DNA from: a bacterium
GTDB lineage: Bacteria; UBP6; UBA1177
NCBI GenBank assembly: GCA_017538365.1
Contig: JAFYIZ010000035.1
Coordinates: 1 to 64,000, forward strand
DNA length: 64,000 nt
Reading direction: 5' to 3'
Below the pieces are notes generated by a model. The model had not been told where the DNA came from. It did not search any database and worked only from the letters and a program-made list of their open reading frames with translations. The first letter of the stretch is position 1, and the number at the start of each line of letters is the position of its first letter. A program made the position numbers and the translations under genes. Below, piece after piece: positions 57,008 to 64,000 of this stretch.

Positions 57008-59335
57008 TTTTCTGCTCCTTTTTCCGTTAAATTTTTCCGATATTTCTCTTTTTAGTTCTGCTGATGAAAAGCCTAATGCTTTAAGAGGTTTATCACGATT
57101 TGTGCTGTATATTCCGAATAAATTCAGTCTGAGTGCGTTCATGCAGACTGTGAAACTTGAAAGACTCATAGCAGCCGCACCTATCATGGGGTTCATTTTC
57201 CAGGTGAAAAGCCCTGCGGCAAGGGGGATGCAGACAACGTTGTAGAAAAATGCCCAGAAAAGATTTTCATTAATGTTTTTAAGGGTTTTTCTGCTTAAAC
57301 GGATCGCCGCCGCTGCATCTTTGAGAGAGCTGCTCATAAGCACGATGTCGGCGCTCTCTATCGCGATGTCGGTTCCGGCACCTATCGCAATCCCTGTGTC
57401 AGCCTTTGTGAGAGCCGGTGCGTCGTTGATCCCGTCACCTACGAAAGCGACTTTTCCATATTTCTGCATCAAAACTATTGCTTCGGCTTTTTCTTCGGGC
57501 ATGACTCCCGCAATGACCTCGTCAACTCCCGCTTCCTGGCCTATCGCACGCGCAGTCCGTTCGTTGTCGCCTGTGAGCATGAAGACCTTGAGTCCCATTT
57601 TGTGAAGCTCGCCTATCGCTTCGGCGGAATCACTTTTTATCGAATCTGCGACCGCGATGATCCCTAAAAAAGAGTCGTTTTCGGCAAAATAGAGCGGGGT
57701 TTTGCCTTCCTTGGCAAGTTCTTGATAAGAATCTTCAATGGAATCAGAAGTTTTTATAAATTCTGACATATATTTTCTGCTTCCTCCGCGAAGGAGTTTT
57801 CCCTCACATTTTGCTTCTACTCCGTTGCCCGGCAGAATGCGGAAATCTGTCGTTTCAAGCTGCTTTATCCCCGATGTTTCGGCGCGCGATACAATGGCTT
57901 TTGCCAGAGGATGTTCGCTTTTTATTTCAAGTGAAAACGCTTTTTGCAGAAGTTCTTCTTGCGTGATTCCTGAAGCAGGCAGAATGTCGGTCACAACGGG
58001 CTCTCCCGAAGTTATCGTTCCCGTTTTGTCGAGCGCAACGATCGCAGTTTTTCCGGCAGATTCGAGAGCTTCGCCGCTTTTGAAAAGGATACCGTTTTTG
58101 GCGCCTACTCCGTTTCCCACCATTATCGCAACAGGTGTCGCCAGGCCCAAAGCACAGGGGCACGAGATAACAAGCACCGATATAGCTCTCGCCAGCGCAA
58201 ACGCTAAGGTTTCACCCGCAACCATCCAGCCGATGCACACGATAAAAGCGATGATGATGACAGCTGGAACGAAATATGCCGAAACTTTGTCAGCGATCCT
58301 CGCGATCGGAGCTTTTGTCGCGGCGGCATCCGAAACAAGGCGGATGATACGTGCCAGAGCGGTGTCTTCGCCCACTTTTGTAGCTTTGCAGGTAAGGCAG
58401 CCGGTCTGATTTATTGTTGCCGCGCTCACGTTTGAACCAATGTTTTTATCAACCGGAACCGATTCGCCTGTCAGAGCCGATTCATCGACCGCGCTTGTTC
58501 CCGAAATGACGATCCCGTCAACCGGAATCTTTTCTCCGGGGCGCACGATGAAAATGTCCCCGACCTTGACTTCCTCGGCTTTTACCTCGGTCTCAACGCC
58601 CTCTTTAAGCAGAATCGCCTTTGCCGGAGCAAGTTCGATGAGCCCTTTGAGAGCGTTTGTCGTTTTTCCTTTTGAGATCGCTTCAAGCATTTTTCCGACC
58701 GTTATCAGAGCCGGGATCATCGCCGCCGATTCAAAGTAAAGCTGATTGTGGTAAAGTTCTGCGATATTTTCTCCGTGCATGAAAATTTCGCAGACTACGC
58801 CTAAGCTCCAGCCGAAAGAGACCGTAGAACCCAATGCAACGAGAGTATCCATGTTGGGAGAAGCGTGAAAAAGTGCCGAAAAACCGTTTGTAAAAAATTT
58901 CCTGTTCACAAACATCACAATGAGCGCGATCACCATCTGCAAAAGGGCGAGAATGATGAAATTCCCCTGCAAAAATGCGGGCAGGGGAAGGTGCAGCATG
59001 TTGTGCCCCATCGTGATATACATGAGAAGCAGCAGAAAGACGGCTGAAACAACGAGCCGCCCTTTAAGAACGGGAGTTTCGCGGTCTTTCAACGACTCCT
59101 TTTCACTTTCAAAAACCGATTTTCTGCCGGAATTTTCATCTTTTAGTTTTGCGCCGTAACCCGCATCAGTGACTGCCTTGATCACCGCTTCGTCGCTGAC
59201 TGGACCCTCGACACCCATCGAATTTGTGAGCAGGCTGACACTTACCGAAGTAACTCCCTCGACTTTCGCGACAGCCTTTTCGACACGCGCCTGACACGCG
59301 GCGCAGCTCATTCCCGTGACGATGTAGTGTTTCAT
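56804..59335 (-). CDS. copA: Copper-exporting P1B-type ATPase with N- and C-terminal HMA domains
   Basis: 843 residues. N-terminal HMA domain with GMSCAAC, six to eight membrane helices, the TGES actuator motif, the Cu(I) channel motif CPC ([12 protein letters not shown]), phosphorylation site DKTGT, HP in SEHPLAK, and GDGINDAP. The last 67 residues are a second HMA domain with MMCPHC that most CopA proteins lack at this end. An internal ATG at 57007 with AAAGGAG upstream could also yield that domain as a free CopZ-like chaperone. The start overlaps the DUF3795 stop by four bases. Confidence 0.93.
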   Translation of the reverse strand: MKHYIVTGMSCAACQARVEKAVAKVEGVTSVSVSLLTNSMGVEGPVSDEAVIKAVTDAGYGAKLKDENSGRKSVFESEKESLKDRETPVLKGRLVVSAVFLLLLMYITMGHNMLHLPLPAFLQGNFIILALLQMVIALIVMFVNRKFFTNGFSALFHASPNMDTLVALGSTVSFGWSLGVVCEIFMHGENIAELYHNQLYFESAAMIPALITVGKMLEAISKGKTTNALKGLIELAPAKAILLKEGVETEVKAEEVKVGDIFIVRPGEKIPVDGIVISGTSAVDESALTGESVPVDKNIGSNVSAATINQTGCLTCKATKVGEDTALARIIRLVSDAAATKAPIARIADKVSAYFVPAVIIIAFIVCIGWMVAGETLAFALARAISVLVISCPCALGLATPVAIMVGNGVGAKNGILFKSGEALESAGKTAIVALDKTGTITSGEPVVTDILPASGITQEELLQKAFSLEIKSEHPLAKAIVSRAETSGIKQLETTDFRILPGNGVEAKCEGKLLRGGSRKYMSEFIKTSDSIEDSYQELAKEGKTPLYFAENDSFLGIIAVADSIKSDSAEAIGELHKMGLKVFMLTGDNERTARAIGQEAGVDEVIAGVMPEEKAEAIVLMQKYGKVAFVGDGINDAPALTKADTGIAIGAGTDIAIESADIVLMSSSLKDAAAAIRLSRKTLKNINENLFWAFFYNVVCIPLAAGLFTWKMNPMIGAAAMSLSSFTVCMNALRLNLFGIYSTNRDKPLKALGFSSAELKREISEKFNGKRSRKMEKTVHIEGMMCPHCEARVKKVLEELPFIQSAATSHEKGEAVLTLSGEFDEAAVRKVIEDNGYKFIG

Positions 59336-59664
59336 GCTCTATTTTTATGAAGGTTTTTAATAATATCTGGATTGTTCGCGACAATTGTTCCGAGAGTCGG
59401 GCATTTTTCCATTTTCCGGCAGTTGCCGCAGGTCGCAAAACCTTGTTGCAAAGCGCATTTGCGGACAGCGCAGATGCTTTCACAGAAAACAGTCTTTACT
59501 CCATCGGCGCGGCATCCGGCGCAGTTGATCTGTTCAGGCAGAATGGTCGTGTGGTTCAGTTCGCTCCAGAGTTTCGCCGTTTTTTCACGAAGTGCATCAT
59601 CATTGTTTTTTGTTGCGATGTATGCGTCGCACTCTTCGCAGTTTAAACCGCAGTAACCGATCAT
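59332..59664 (-). CDS. DUF3795 Cys-rich protein
   Basis: 110 residues with 12 or more cysteines: [12 protein letters not shown] at the N-terminus, [16 protein letters not shown] and [14 protein letters not shown]. This is the DUF3795 pattern, probably metal or Fe-S binding, function unknown. Co-transcribed with copA through a four-base overlap, which suggests a role in copper or metal handling. Confidence 0.8.
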   Translation of the reverse strand: MIGYCGLNCEECDAYIATKNNDDALREKTAKLWSELNHTTILPEQINCAGCRADGVKTVFCESICAVRKCALQQGFATCGNCRKMEKCPTLGTIVANNPDIIKNLHKNRA

Positions 59665-59851
59665 ATCTTGTTTTGCCTCGCTTTTTTTGATGTTTTTATT
59701 CGGCTCTCCAAGAACTAGTTTTTCAGCAGGATTTTGGCCAAAAACGCCGGTTTTTCAATAAAATGTTTACGGAGGCACACGTGCCAGAACATTTTTTAGG
59801 TAAATCTTATTTGTATTTTAAAAATATTTGCAAAATACATAAAAATATGAC

Positions 59852-59881
59852 TTGATTTTTTAGAGTTTATTTTCATAATAT
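59852..59881 (+). promoter_or_regulatory. Candidate promoter for the RhuM gene
   Basis: TTGATT (59852-59857), an 18-base spacer and TAATAT (59876-59881) in an AT-rich run. Confidence 0.4.
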
Positions 59882-59921
59882 ATTTGTAAAAAGTTTCTTT
59901 TGTATTTTATGGAGTGCTAAT

Positions 59922-60929
59922 ATGGAAGAAGTCAGCAAGACAAATGAAATCGTTTTTTATCAGACTGAAAATTCTGATGTGGTCGTAAATGTAGTGTTTA
60001 AAGACGAGACCTTCTGGCTCACGCAGAAGGCAATGGCGGCATTGTTCGATGTTAATTCGCAGGCTATCACAAAACATCTTGCGAATATTTATGAAGATCT
60101 GGAATTAGAGAAATCGGCAACCTGTTCCATTTTGGAACAAGTTCAAAAAGAAGGGAACCGCAGTGTCAAACGCTCGCTTGAGTTTTATAATCTCGATGCA
60201 ATAATTGCCGTCGGTTACCGCGTAAATTCCAAAAAAGCCACAAAATTCCGCCAGTGGGCGACAAAAACATTGAGGGAATACATCACCAAAGGTTTTGTAA
60301 TCAACGAAAAGATGTTGAAAAACGGAAAGCCGTTCGGGAAAGACTATTTCGATGAACTTCTTGAAAAGATTAGGGAAATCCGTGCAAGCGAAAGGCGTGC
60401 CTACCAGAAAATCACTGATATTTTCGAGCAGTGCAGCTGCGATTTCGACAAAGAGAGCGAAACTACCAAAGAATTTTATGCTTTCGTGCAGAACAAACTT
60501 CATTTTGCGGTTAGCGGAAAAACTGCGGCAGAACTTGTTTACAACCGTGCTGACGCAAAGAAAGAGCACATGGGTCTGACTAACTGGAAAAATTCTCCCG
60601 ACGGAAAAATCTATAAATCTGATGTCACGATTGCGAAAAATTATCTGAACGAGAAGGAAATCTCACGATTGAACCGCCTTGTCACCATGTTCATTGACTA
60701 TGCTGAACTTCAGGCTGAAGACGGAAATCTGATGAGAATGCAGGACTGTGTCGATGCCGTGAATATGTTTTTGCAGAGCACACGCCAGCAGATCCTCGAA
60801 TCAAAAGGGAAAATCAGCCACGATCAGGCAGTCGAAAAAGCTCTCGGTGAATATGAGATTTTCCGAATAATTCAGGACAGGGAATATATTTCGGAATTCG
60901 ACAGACAAACTAAAAATCTGAAAAAGTAA
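59922..60929 (+). CDS. RhuM-family protein
   Basis: 335 residues. The N-terminal half carries the RhuM signature: FWLTQKAMAALFDV, ITKHLANIYEDLEL, YNLDAIIAVGYRVNS and FRQWATKTLREYI. The C-terminal half is helical (FYAFVQNKLHFAVSG). The family was named in a Salmonella island as a virulence protein but is widespread among mobile genes, with an unknown biochemical role. The palindrome at 60123-60139 falls in the part that varies between family members (SILEQVQKEG). GGAG supports the ATG. An RNA ligase gene follows 17 bases later. Confidence 0.85.
   Translation: MEEVSKTNEIVFYQTENSDVVVNVVFKDETFWLTQKAMAALFDVNSQAITKHLANIYEDLELEKSATCSILEQVQKEGNRSVKRSLEFYNLDAIIAVGYRVNSKKATKFRQWATKTLREYITKGFVINEKMLKNGKPFGKDYFDELLEKIREIRASERRAYQKITDIFEQCSCDFDKESETTKEFYAFVQNKLHFAVSGKTAAELVYNRADAKKEHMGLTNWKNSPDGKIYKSDVTIAKNYLNEKEISRLNRLVTMFIDYAELQAEDGNLMRMQDCVDAVNMFLQSTRQQILESKGKISHDQAVEKALGEYEIFRIIQDREYISEFDRQTKNLKK
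60123..60139. repeat. Palindrome inside the RhuM gene
   Basis: TGTTCCA-TTT-TGGAACA, perfect seven-base arms, in frame, in the variable segment of the RhuM N-terminal half. Confidence 0.75.
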
Positions 60930-60946
60930 AACGGAGGAGAAATCGA

Positions 60947-61990
60947 ATGAGAAAACTCGCAAGTATCCAGCGTATCTGGAAGATCGAGCCAATCGAAGGT
61001 GCGGACAGGATCGAGCTGGCGCATGTGCTCGGCTGGCAGTGTGTGGTGAACAAAGGGCAGTTCCAGCCCCTGGATATCGGTGTTTATTTTGAGATCGACA
61101 GTTTTCTTCCTATCCGCCCCGAGTTCGAATTCATGCGGGCGACGAGCTACAAAAAAAGCGATGTCATGGGTGAAGGTTTCAAGTTGCGCACGATGCGTTT
61201 CCGCGGAGAAATTTCTCAAGGCTTGCTGCTTCCGCTGTCACAATTCCCTCAAATTCCTGTTAAAACTGAGATTGGAACAGATGTTACGGAGCTGCTCGGA
61301 GTAAAAAAATGGGAGATCGAAGAGCGCGTTACCACGGGCGGAACAGCCATAGGCACTCTTCCGTACGACATTCCGCATACTGACGAGACCCGTGTTCAGG
61401 AGGAACCCGCGCTGATTCAGGCTTTTGCCGGACTTGAGTATTATATTTCGACAAAAATGGACGGCTCGTCCCATTCCATCGGTATTGACGAGAACGGTTT
61501 CCATGTCACCGGGCACAATTACGAATACAAAGACGACGGTGCAAGTTCTTTCTACGAGCTGGTGAAGGCACGCGGCTACCGTGAAAAGATGGAAGCGTTC
61601 GCAAAAAAAGAAAACCTGACCACCTTTACTGTTCAGGGCGAATTGTGCGCTCCAGGCATTCAGCAGAACCGTCTGCGCCTCATAAAACCTGAGTGGTATG
61701 TCTTTACGATTCGGGAAAACGGAAAGCGTGTCGGCTTGCGGAGAATGCTCGAAATCTGTGATTTACTCGGCCTTGAACACGTTCCGATTGAAGAAGTCGG
61801 CATGGATCTTCCGTCAAAGTATCCAACGGTCGAGGCTCTGCTTGCACGCGCTGACGGCGACTATCCCAAAGGCGGCAAAAAAGAAGGAATCGTTGTCCGT
61901 CCGACGGAGCCGGTTTTCTGTCCGCTTATCAGCGCAAGCCTTTCAATGAAGATCGTAAGCAACAAATACCTGCTGAAAAATGAGGAGTGA
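60947..61990 (+). CDS. RNA ligase, DraRnl (DRB0094)-like
   Basis: 347 residues. N-terminal OB-fold domain (about 1-120) followed by the nucleotidyltransferase: motif I STKMDGSS with the AMP-accepting Lys at residue 170, motif III around FTVQGELCAPG, motif IV EGIVVRP and motif V SMKIVSNKYLLK. The OB domain before the catalytic domain is the layout of the Deinococcus-type Rnl5 ligase, which seals nicks with a 3'-OH RNA end. GGAGGAG supports the ATG. With the RlaP-type gene at 11970 it suggests RNA repair. Confidence 0.88.
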   Translation: MRKLASIQRIWKIEPIEGADRIELAHVLGWQCVVNKGQFQPLDIGVYFEIDSFLPIRPEFEFMRATSYKKSDVMGEGFKLRTMRFRGEISQGLLLPLSQFPQIPVKTEIGTDVTELLGVKKWEIEERVTTGGTAIGTLPYDIPHTDETRVQEEPALIQAFAGLEYYISTKMDGSSHSIGIDENGFHVTGHNYEYKDDGASSFYELVKARGYREKMEAFAKKENLTTFTVQGELCAPGIQQNRLRLIKPEWYVFTIRENGKRVGLRRMLEICDLLGLEHVPIEEVGMDLPSKYPTVEALLARADGDYPKGGKKEGIVVRPTEPVFCPLISASLSMKIVSNKYLLKNEE

Positions 61991-62002
61991 TTTGTTCACC
62001 TC

Positions 62003-62045
62003 TTAGGGAACTTTTTCACCGGTTTCTTAGCACAAAGTTCCCTAA
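62003..62045. terminator. Bidirectional hairpin between the RNA ligase and nudC
   Basis: TTAGGGAACTTT (62003-62014) and AAAGTTCCCTAA (62034-62045): perfect 12-base arms, 19-base loop, between convergent genes. Confidence 0.65.
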
Positions 62046-62065
62046 AAACAAGGTTAGACCTGAAA

Positions 62066-62899
62066 TCACTTGATGAAAGGATCTTTCCCCTCTTTAAACA
62101 CCTTCATCATTTCGTTTGTGAGGCTGATGCTGTCGGGTTGCAGCGTGATCTCGTCACGCGGGACCCACTGTGCGTATTTCAGTTCGTTTTCGTCCATGCG
62201 GATCTCGTCGTCGCCCTCGGCTTCGCAGAAGTATCCGACCAGAATATCCTGCGCGATGCCCCACGGCTGTGATTTGTAGTAGCGGATGTTTTTGACCTTT
62301 ATGCCGGTCTCTTCCATCACTTCGCGTGCAACTGTCTCTTCAAAAGTTTCGCCGATCTCGGTGAATCCGGCGACAAGGGCGTTGTGGTTGTAACCGTTGC
62401 GGTAACGCGTGACTAAAAGCGAATCTCCCTTCGTGACGGCAACGATGACGGCTGGATTTATGCGCGGATAGATGGTGTTTCCGCATTTTTTGCACACCAA
62501 AGCGCGTTCGGTCTTTGAAAAATCGAGTTTTTCGGCGCACTTTCCGCAGAAGCGGTTCTCCATGTACCAGTGCCACAGGTGATAAGCTGTGAACGCAGTA
62601 AAAAGAGCGGCATTTACGCACTTTCCGCGCAGTTCACGCAAACCCTGATACTCAAAACCGGCGAGTTCGATCTCATTTTGGGTCATAGCAAGAAAATAGC
62701 GTTTTTCATCAATGGAAAAAAGGTAGATCGTTTCTTCCGGATCGGGTGAATTTTTTGCAGTCGGGAACAGAATCGTGCCATTTTCCGCTTTGGCGAGTAT
62801 TTCACCTTTTTGATTGAAATACATAATAAAATCACAAGTTTTAGCTTTGATGTCTTTGAAAGCGATATCGATCTTGCTCGGGAATATGTCCTGGATCAT
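62066..62899 (-). CDS. nudC: NADH pyrophosphatase NudC-like
   Basis: 277 residues from the ATG at 62899; a TTG five codons earlier overlaps the GAGG ribosome site. A zinc ribbon (FCGKCAEK ... VCKKCG) precedes the Nudix box GFTEIGETFEETVAREVMEETG, as in NudC, which splits NADH and removes NAD caps from RNA. Specificity between NADH hydrolysis and decapping cannot be judged by sequence alone. Confidence 0.9.
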   Translation of the reverse strand: MIQDIFPSKIDIAFKDIKAKTCDFIMYFNQKGEILAKAENGTILFPTAKNSPDPEETIYLFSIDEKRYFLAMTQNEIELAGFEYQGLRELRGKCVNAALFTAFTAYHLWHWYMENRFCGKCAEKLDFSKTERALVCKKCGNTIYPRINPAVIVAVTKGDSLLVTRYRNGYNHNALVAGFTEIGETFEETVAREVMEETGIKVKNIRYYKSQPWGIAQDILVGYFCEAEGDDEIRMDENELKYAQWVPRDEITLQPDSISLTNEMMKVFKEGKDPFIK

Positions 62900-63004
62900 G
62901 GTGTTTGTCCTCAAAAAAACAAAATGCCTGATATTGTAACGGAAATCTTTCTGATTGGAATGTTTTTAGCCGCTTTCATTGAAAAGTTTGATGGTTGGGG
63001 AACT

Positions 63005-63050
63005 GGTCGCAAATTGCGACCTTGAACATATTTCACAATAAATTCATGTG
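63005..63050. repeat. Palindrome plus conserved tail, copy C
   Basis: GGTCGCAA-A-TTGCGACC, perfect eight-base arms, then CTTGAACATATTTCACAAT and AAATTCATG, a diverged form of the tail in copies A and B. Confidence 0.8.
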
Positions 63051-63087
63051 GTTGAAAAATTTTTACATTTTATTTAACACGAGGCGG

Positions 63088-63113
63088 TGCCGGAATACGG
63101 GCGGCTCGCCTGC
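63088..63113. repeat. TGTCGGAGCGCGGGCGG-family repeat
   Basis: TGCCGGAATACGGGCGGCTCGCCTGC, a variant of the repeat at 30797. Confidence 0.6.
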
Positions 63114-63191
63114 AAATCATTTTTTCAGAATCTCGTTGACTGCTTTTTCCAAGAGTAAAATGGTCTGATTATTTTGATTATTTCGCTCAGA

Positions 63192-63873
63192 CTACAGGAA
63201 CTTCTTTTTTCTAATGGGTTTCAAGAACTGCTTTTTCAACTCCCGTTCGTTGTGAAAAATCAACTGTTCCGAACGGAAAAGTTCGTGACGATCGCATTTG
63301 AGTGAAAGCAGCTGCAGTGTGCAAATCAAATCGGCTGCCTGAAACAGTTTATAATCTTTCGGAAGAACCTTCCGCACATCATACTGGGAAAGTTCCGTTG
63401 CAAGAACGGTATTCAAAATACGGTTCAACTCATGCTGTCCGTTGTCGTAATACAAAATCACACTTTCAAAACTTTGGAAAAAATCCTGAATTGCCGCGAA
63501 TAAATTGAGAAATTTCCTTCGCCATTCTGCCTTCCAGTTTGAGAACATTTTCGAACTGACGCTTTTCAAAGATGAAAGTTTTGTAGTGAATATCCGATTT
63601 TATCACGAAATAAAACAGCTTCGTGAACAAGGCACGCCGTTCGTTCGGCGAAACGGAAGAAAACATTTCCTCTTTTCTGATAAGAGGCGCAGTATGAATT
63701 ACAAAATCTTTTTCGTAGCCGAGCGAAAGAATCTCTTGATCCAATTTTTGAATTTGTTCTGTGATTTTGCTTTCTTGATTGTGAAAAACCATTGTTACGA
63801 TGTAATACGGTGAATGCTGGCTGTAAGTGCCGAAATCTCCGCTTTCGTCAACGAAAATACTTAAAAATCCCAC
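63192..63873 (-). pseudogene. DUF3800 protein, frameshifted
   Basis: The N-terminal part (GTG start at 63873) carries the DUF3800 motif FVDESGDFG; the C-terminal part (ILYYDNGQHELN, AADLICTLQLL) continues in another frame. The frames meet at a run of six A on the plus strand (63478-63483). With five, NSGFFQSFES would read through. This may be a true mutation, slippage or an assembly error. The family is nuclease-like (RNase H-like fold proposed) and common near phage defence genes. Confidence 0.75.
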
Positions 63874-63890
63874 AGCAACGAACTCCGGGC

Positions 63891-63919
63891 AAAAAAAATG
63901 GCGGGTCAGTCTGCCCGCC
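63891..63919 (-). terminator. Rho-independent terminator of a short leftward unit
   Basis: On the minus strand GGCGGG and CCCGCC (63900-63919) form a stem, followed by eight T residues, just before the DUF3800 start. Confidence 0.7.
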
Positions 63920-63956
63920 GCATCAGGTTGAACCTGGGTCTTTCGACCAGCTCAAT
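63891..63956 (-). ncRNA. Candidate short RNA or attenuated leader
   Basis: About 65 bases between a good leftward promoter and a terminator. Three hairpins can form: CTGGTC-GAAA-GACCCAG (GNRA loop, one bulge), CAGG-TTCAA-CCTG, and the terminator. No reading frame of note. It could be a stand-alone RNA or a leader controlling the DUF3800 gene. Confidence 0.45.
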
Positions 63957-63962
63957 GTCTGC

Positions 63963-63990
63963 AATATATACGCTTTATCACAAAAGTCAA
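63963..63990 (-). promoter_or_regulatory. Leftward promoter before the short unit
   Basis: Minus strand TTGACT (63985-63990), a 16-base spacer and TATATT (63963-63968), nearly the same as the tRNA-Asn promoter. Confidence 0.65.
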
Positions 63991-64000
63991 ATAAATTTTA

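Noticed and set aside
63061-63191. Separate small gene ending in KAVNEILKK on the minus strand
   Set aside because: It is in frame with the DUF3800 stop and has no start codon or ribosome site, so it is noted only as a possible former C-terminus.

Overview
The window looks like the origin-proximal part of a chromosome from a Gram-negative (diderm) bacterium. It opens inside dnaA and runs dnaA-dnaN-recF. Four near-exact matches to the ParB site parS lie in the first 51 kb. Diderm features include an MlaD/PqiC-type lipid transport pair, an O-antigen-ligase-like protein, an Lgt-like enzyme, several lipoproteins and a small beta-barrel candidate. A FrzS-like pseudo-receiver/coiled-coil protein and a PilB/GspE ATPase recall Myxococcota/Deltaproteobacteria. 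That placement is an inference; there is no rRNA here to settle it.

Layout. 1-3.6 kb: AT-rich dnaA, dnaN, recF. 3.5-9.5 kb: a PMT-type glycosyltransferase, a possible attenuator, tRNA-Asn, a CpoB-like lipoprotein, ahcY, msrA. 9.5-12.7 kb: first accessory patch, with a YhcG/DUF1016 nuclease carrying tandem in-frame palindromes, a YafQ-type toxin-antitoxin pair, two copies of a folded repeat, and a RlaP-type nucleotidyltransferase. 12.8-18.9 kb: tkt, galE, pgi, lgt-like gene, DUF1566 protein. 19-22.1 kb: an MmeI-like restriction-modification enzyme interrupted in frame by a dispersed repeat. 22.2-30.8 kb: MBL hydrolase, unknown acidic protein, MFS/POT transporter, ttcA, mlaD with its lipoprotein partner, O-antigen-ligase-like protein. 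30.8-34.5 kb: second accessory patch, with a Bro-N-like remnant, two more YhcG nucleases, a KilA-N remnant and many palindromes. 34.5-45.3 kb: prs, mutS, then a compact leftward operon gmk-relA/spoT-dapA-Gfo/Idh/MocA-pyrK-TPR lipoprotein preceded by an ACP gene. 45.4-59.7 kb: EEP-fold lipoprotein, pilB/gspE, two glycosyltransferases, FrzS-like protein, tRNA-Leu, SPFH-NfeD-RNase J operon, copper ATPase with a C-terminal CopZ-like domain. 59.9-64 kb: third accessory patch, with RhuM, RNA ligase, nudC, a frameshifted DUF3800 gene and a compact leftward transcription unit.

Housekeeping parts cover replication, segregation, mismatch repair, (p)ppGpp metabolism, sugar phosphate and cell-envelope glycan synthesis, and RNA decay.

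The strongest unexplained signal is a family of short odd-length palindromes. Most share a CAA-N-TTG centre while their arms change in a self-complementary way. They lie inside or beside the accessory genes (three DUF1016 nucleases, RhuM, KilA-N and Bro-N remnants). In all three DUF1016 genes a palindrome or palindrome array occupies the same protein segment, just before the conserved W/F-x-H motif. The second unexplained signal is a tandem pair of about 110-nt elements with compensatory changes directly upstream of the RlaP gene.
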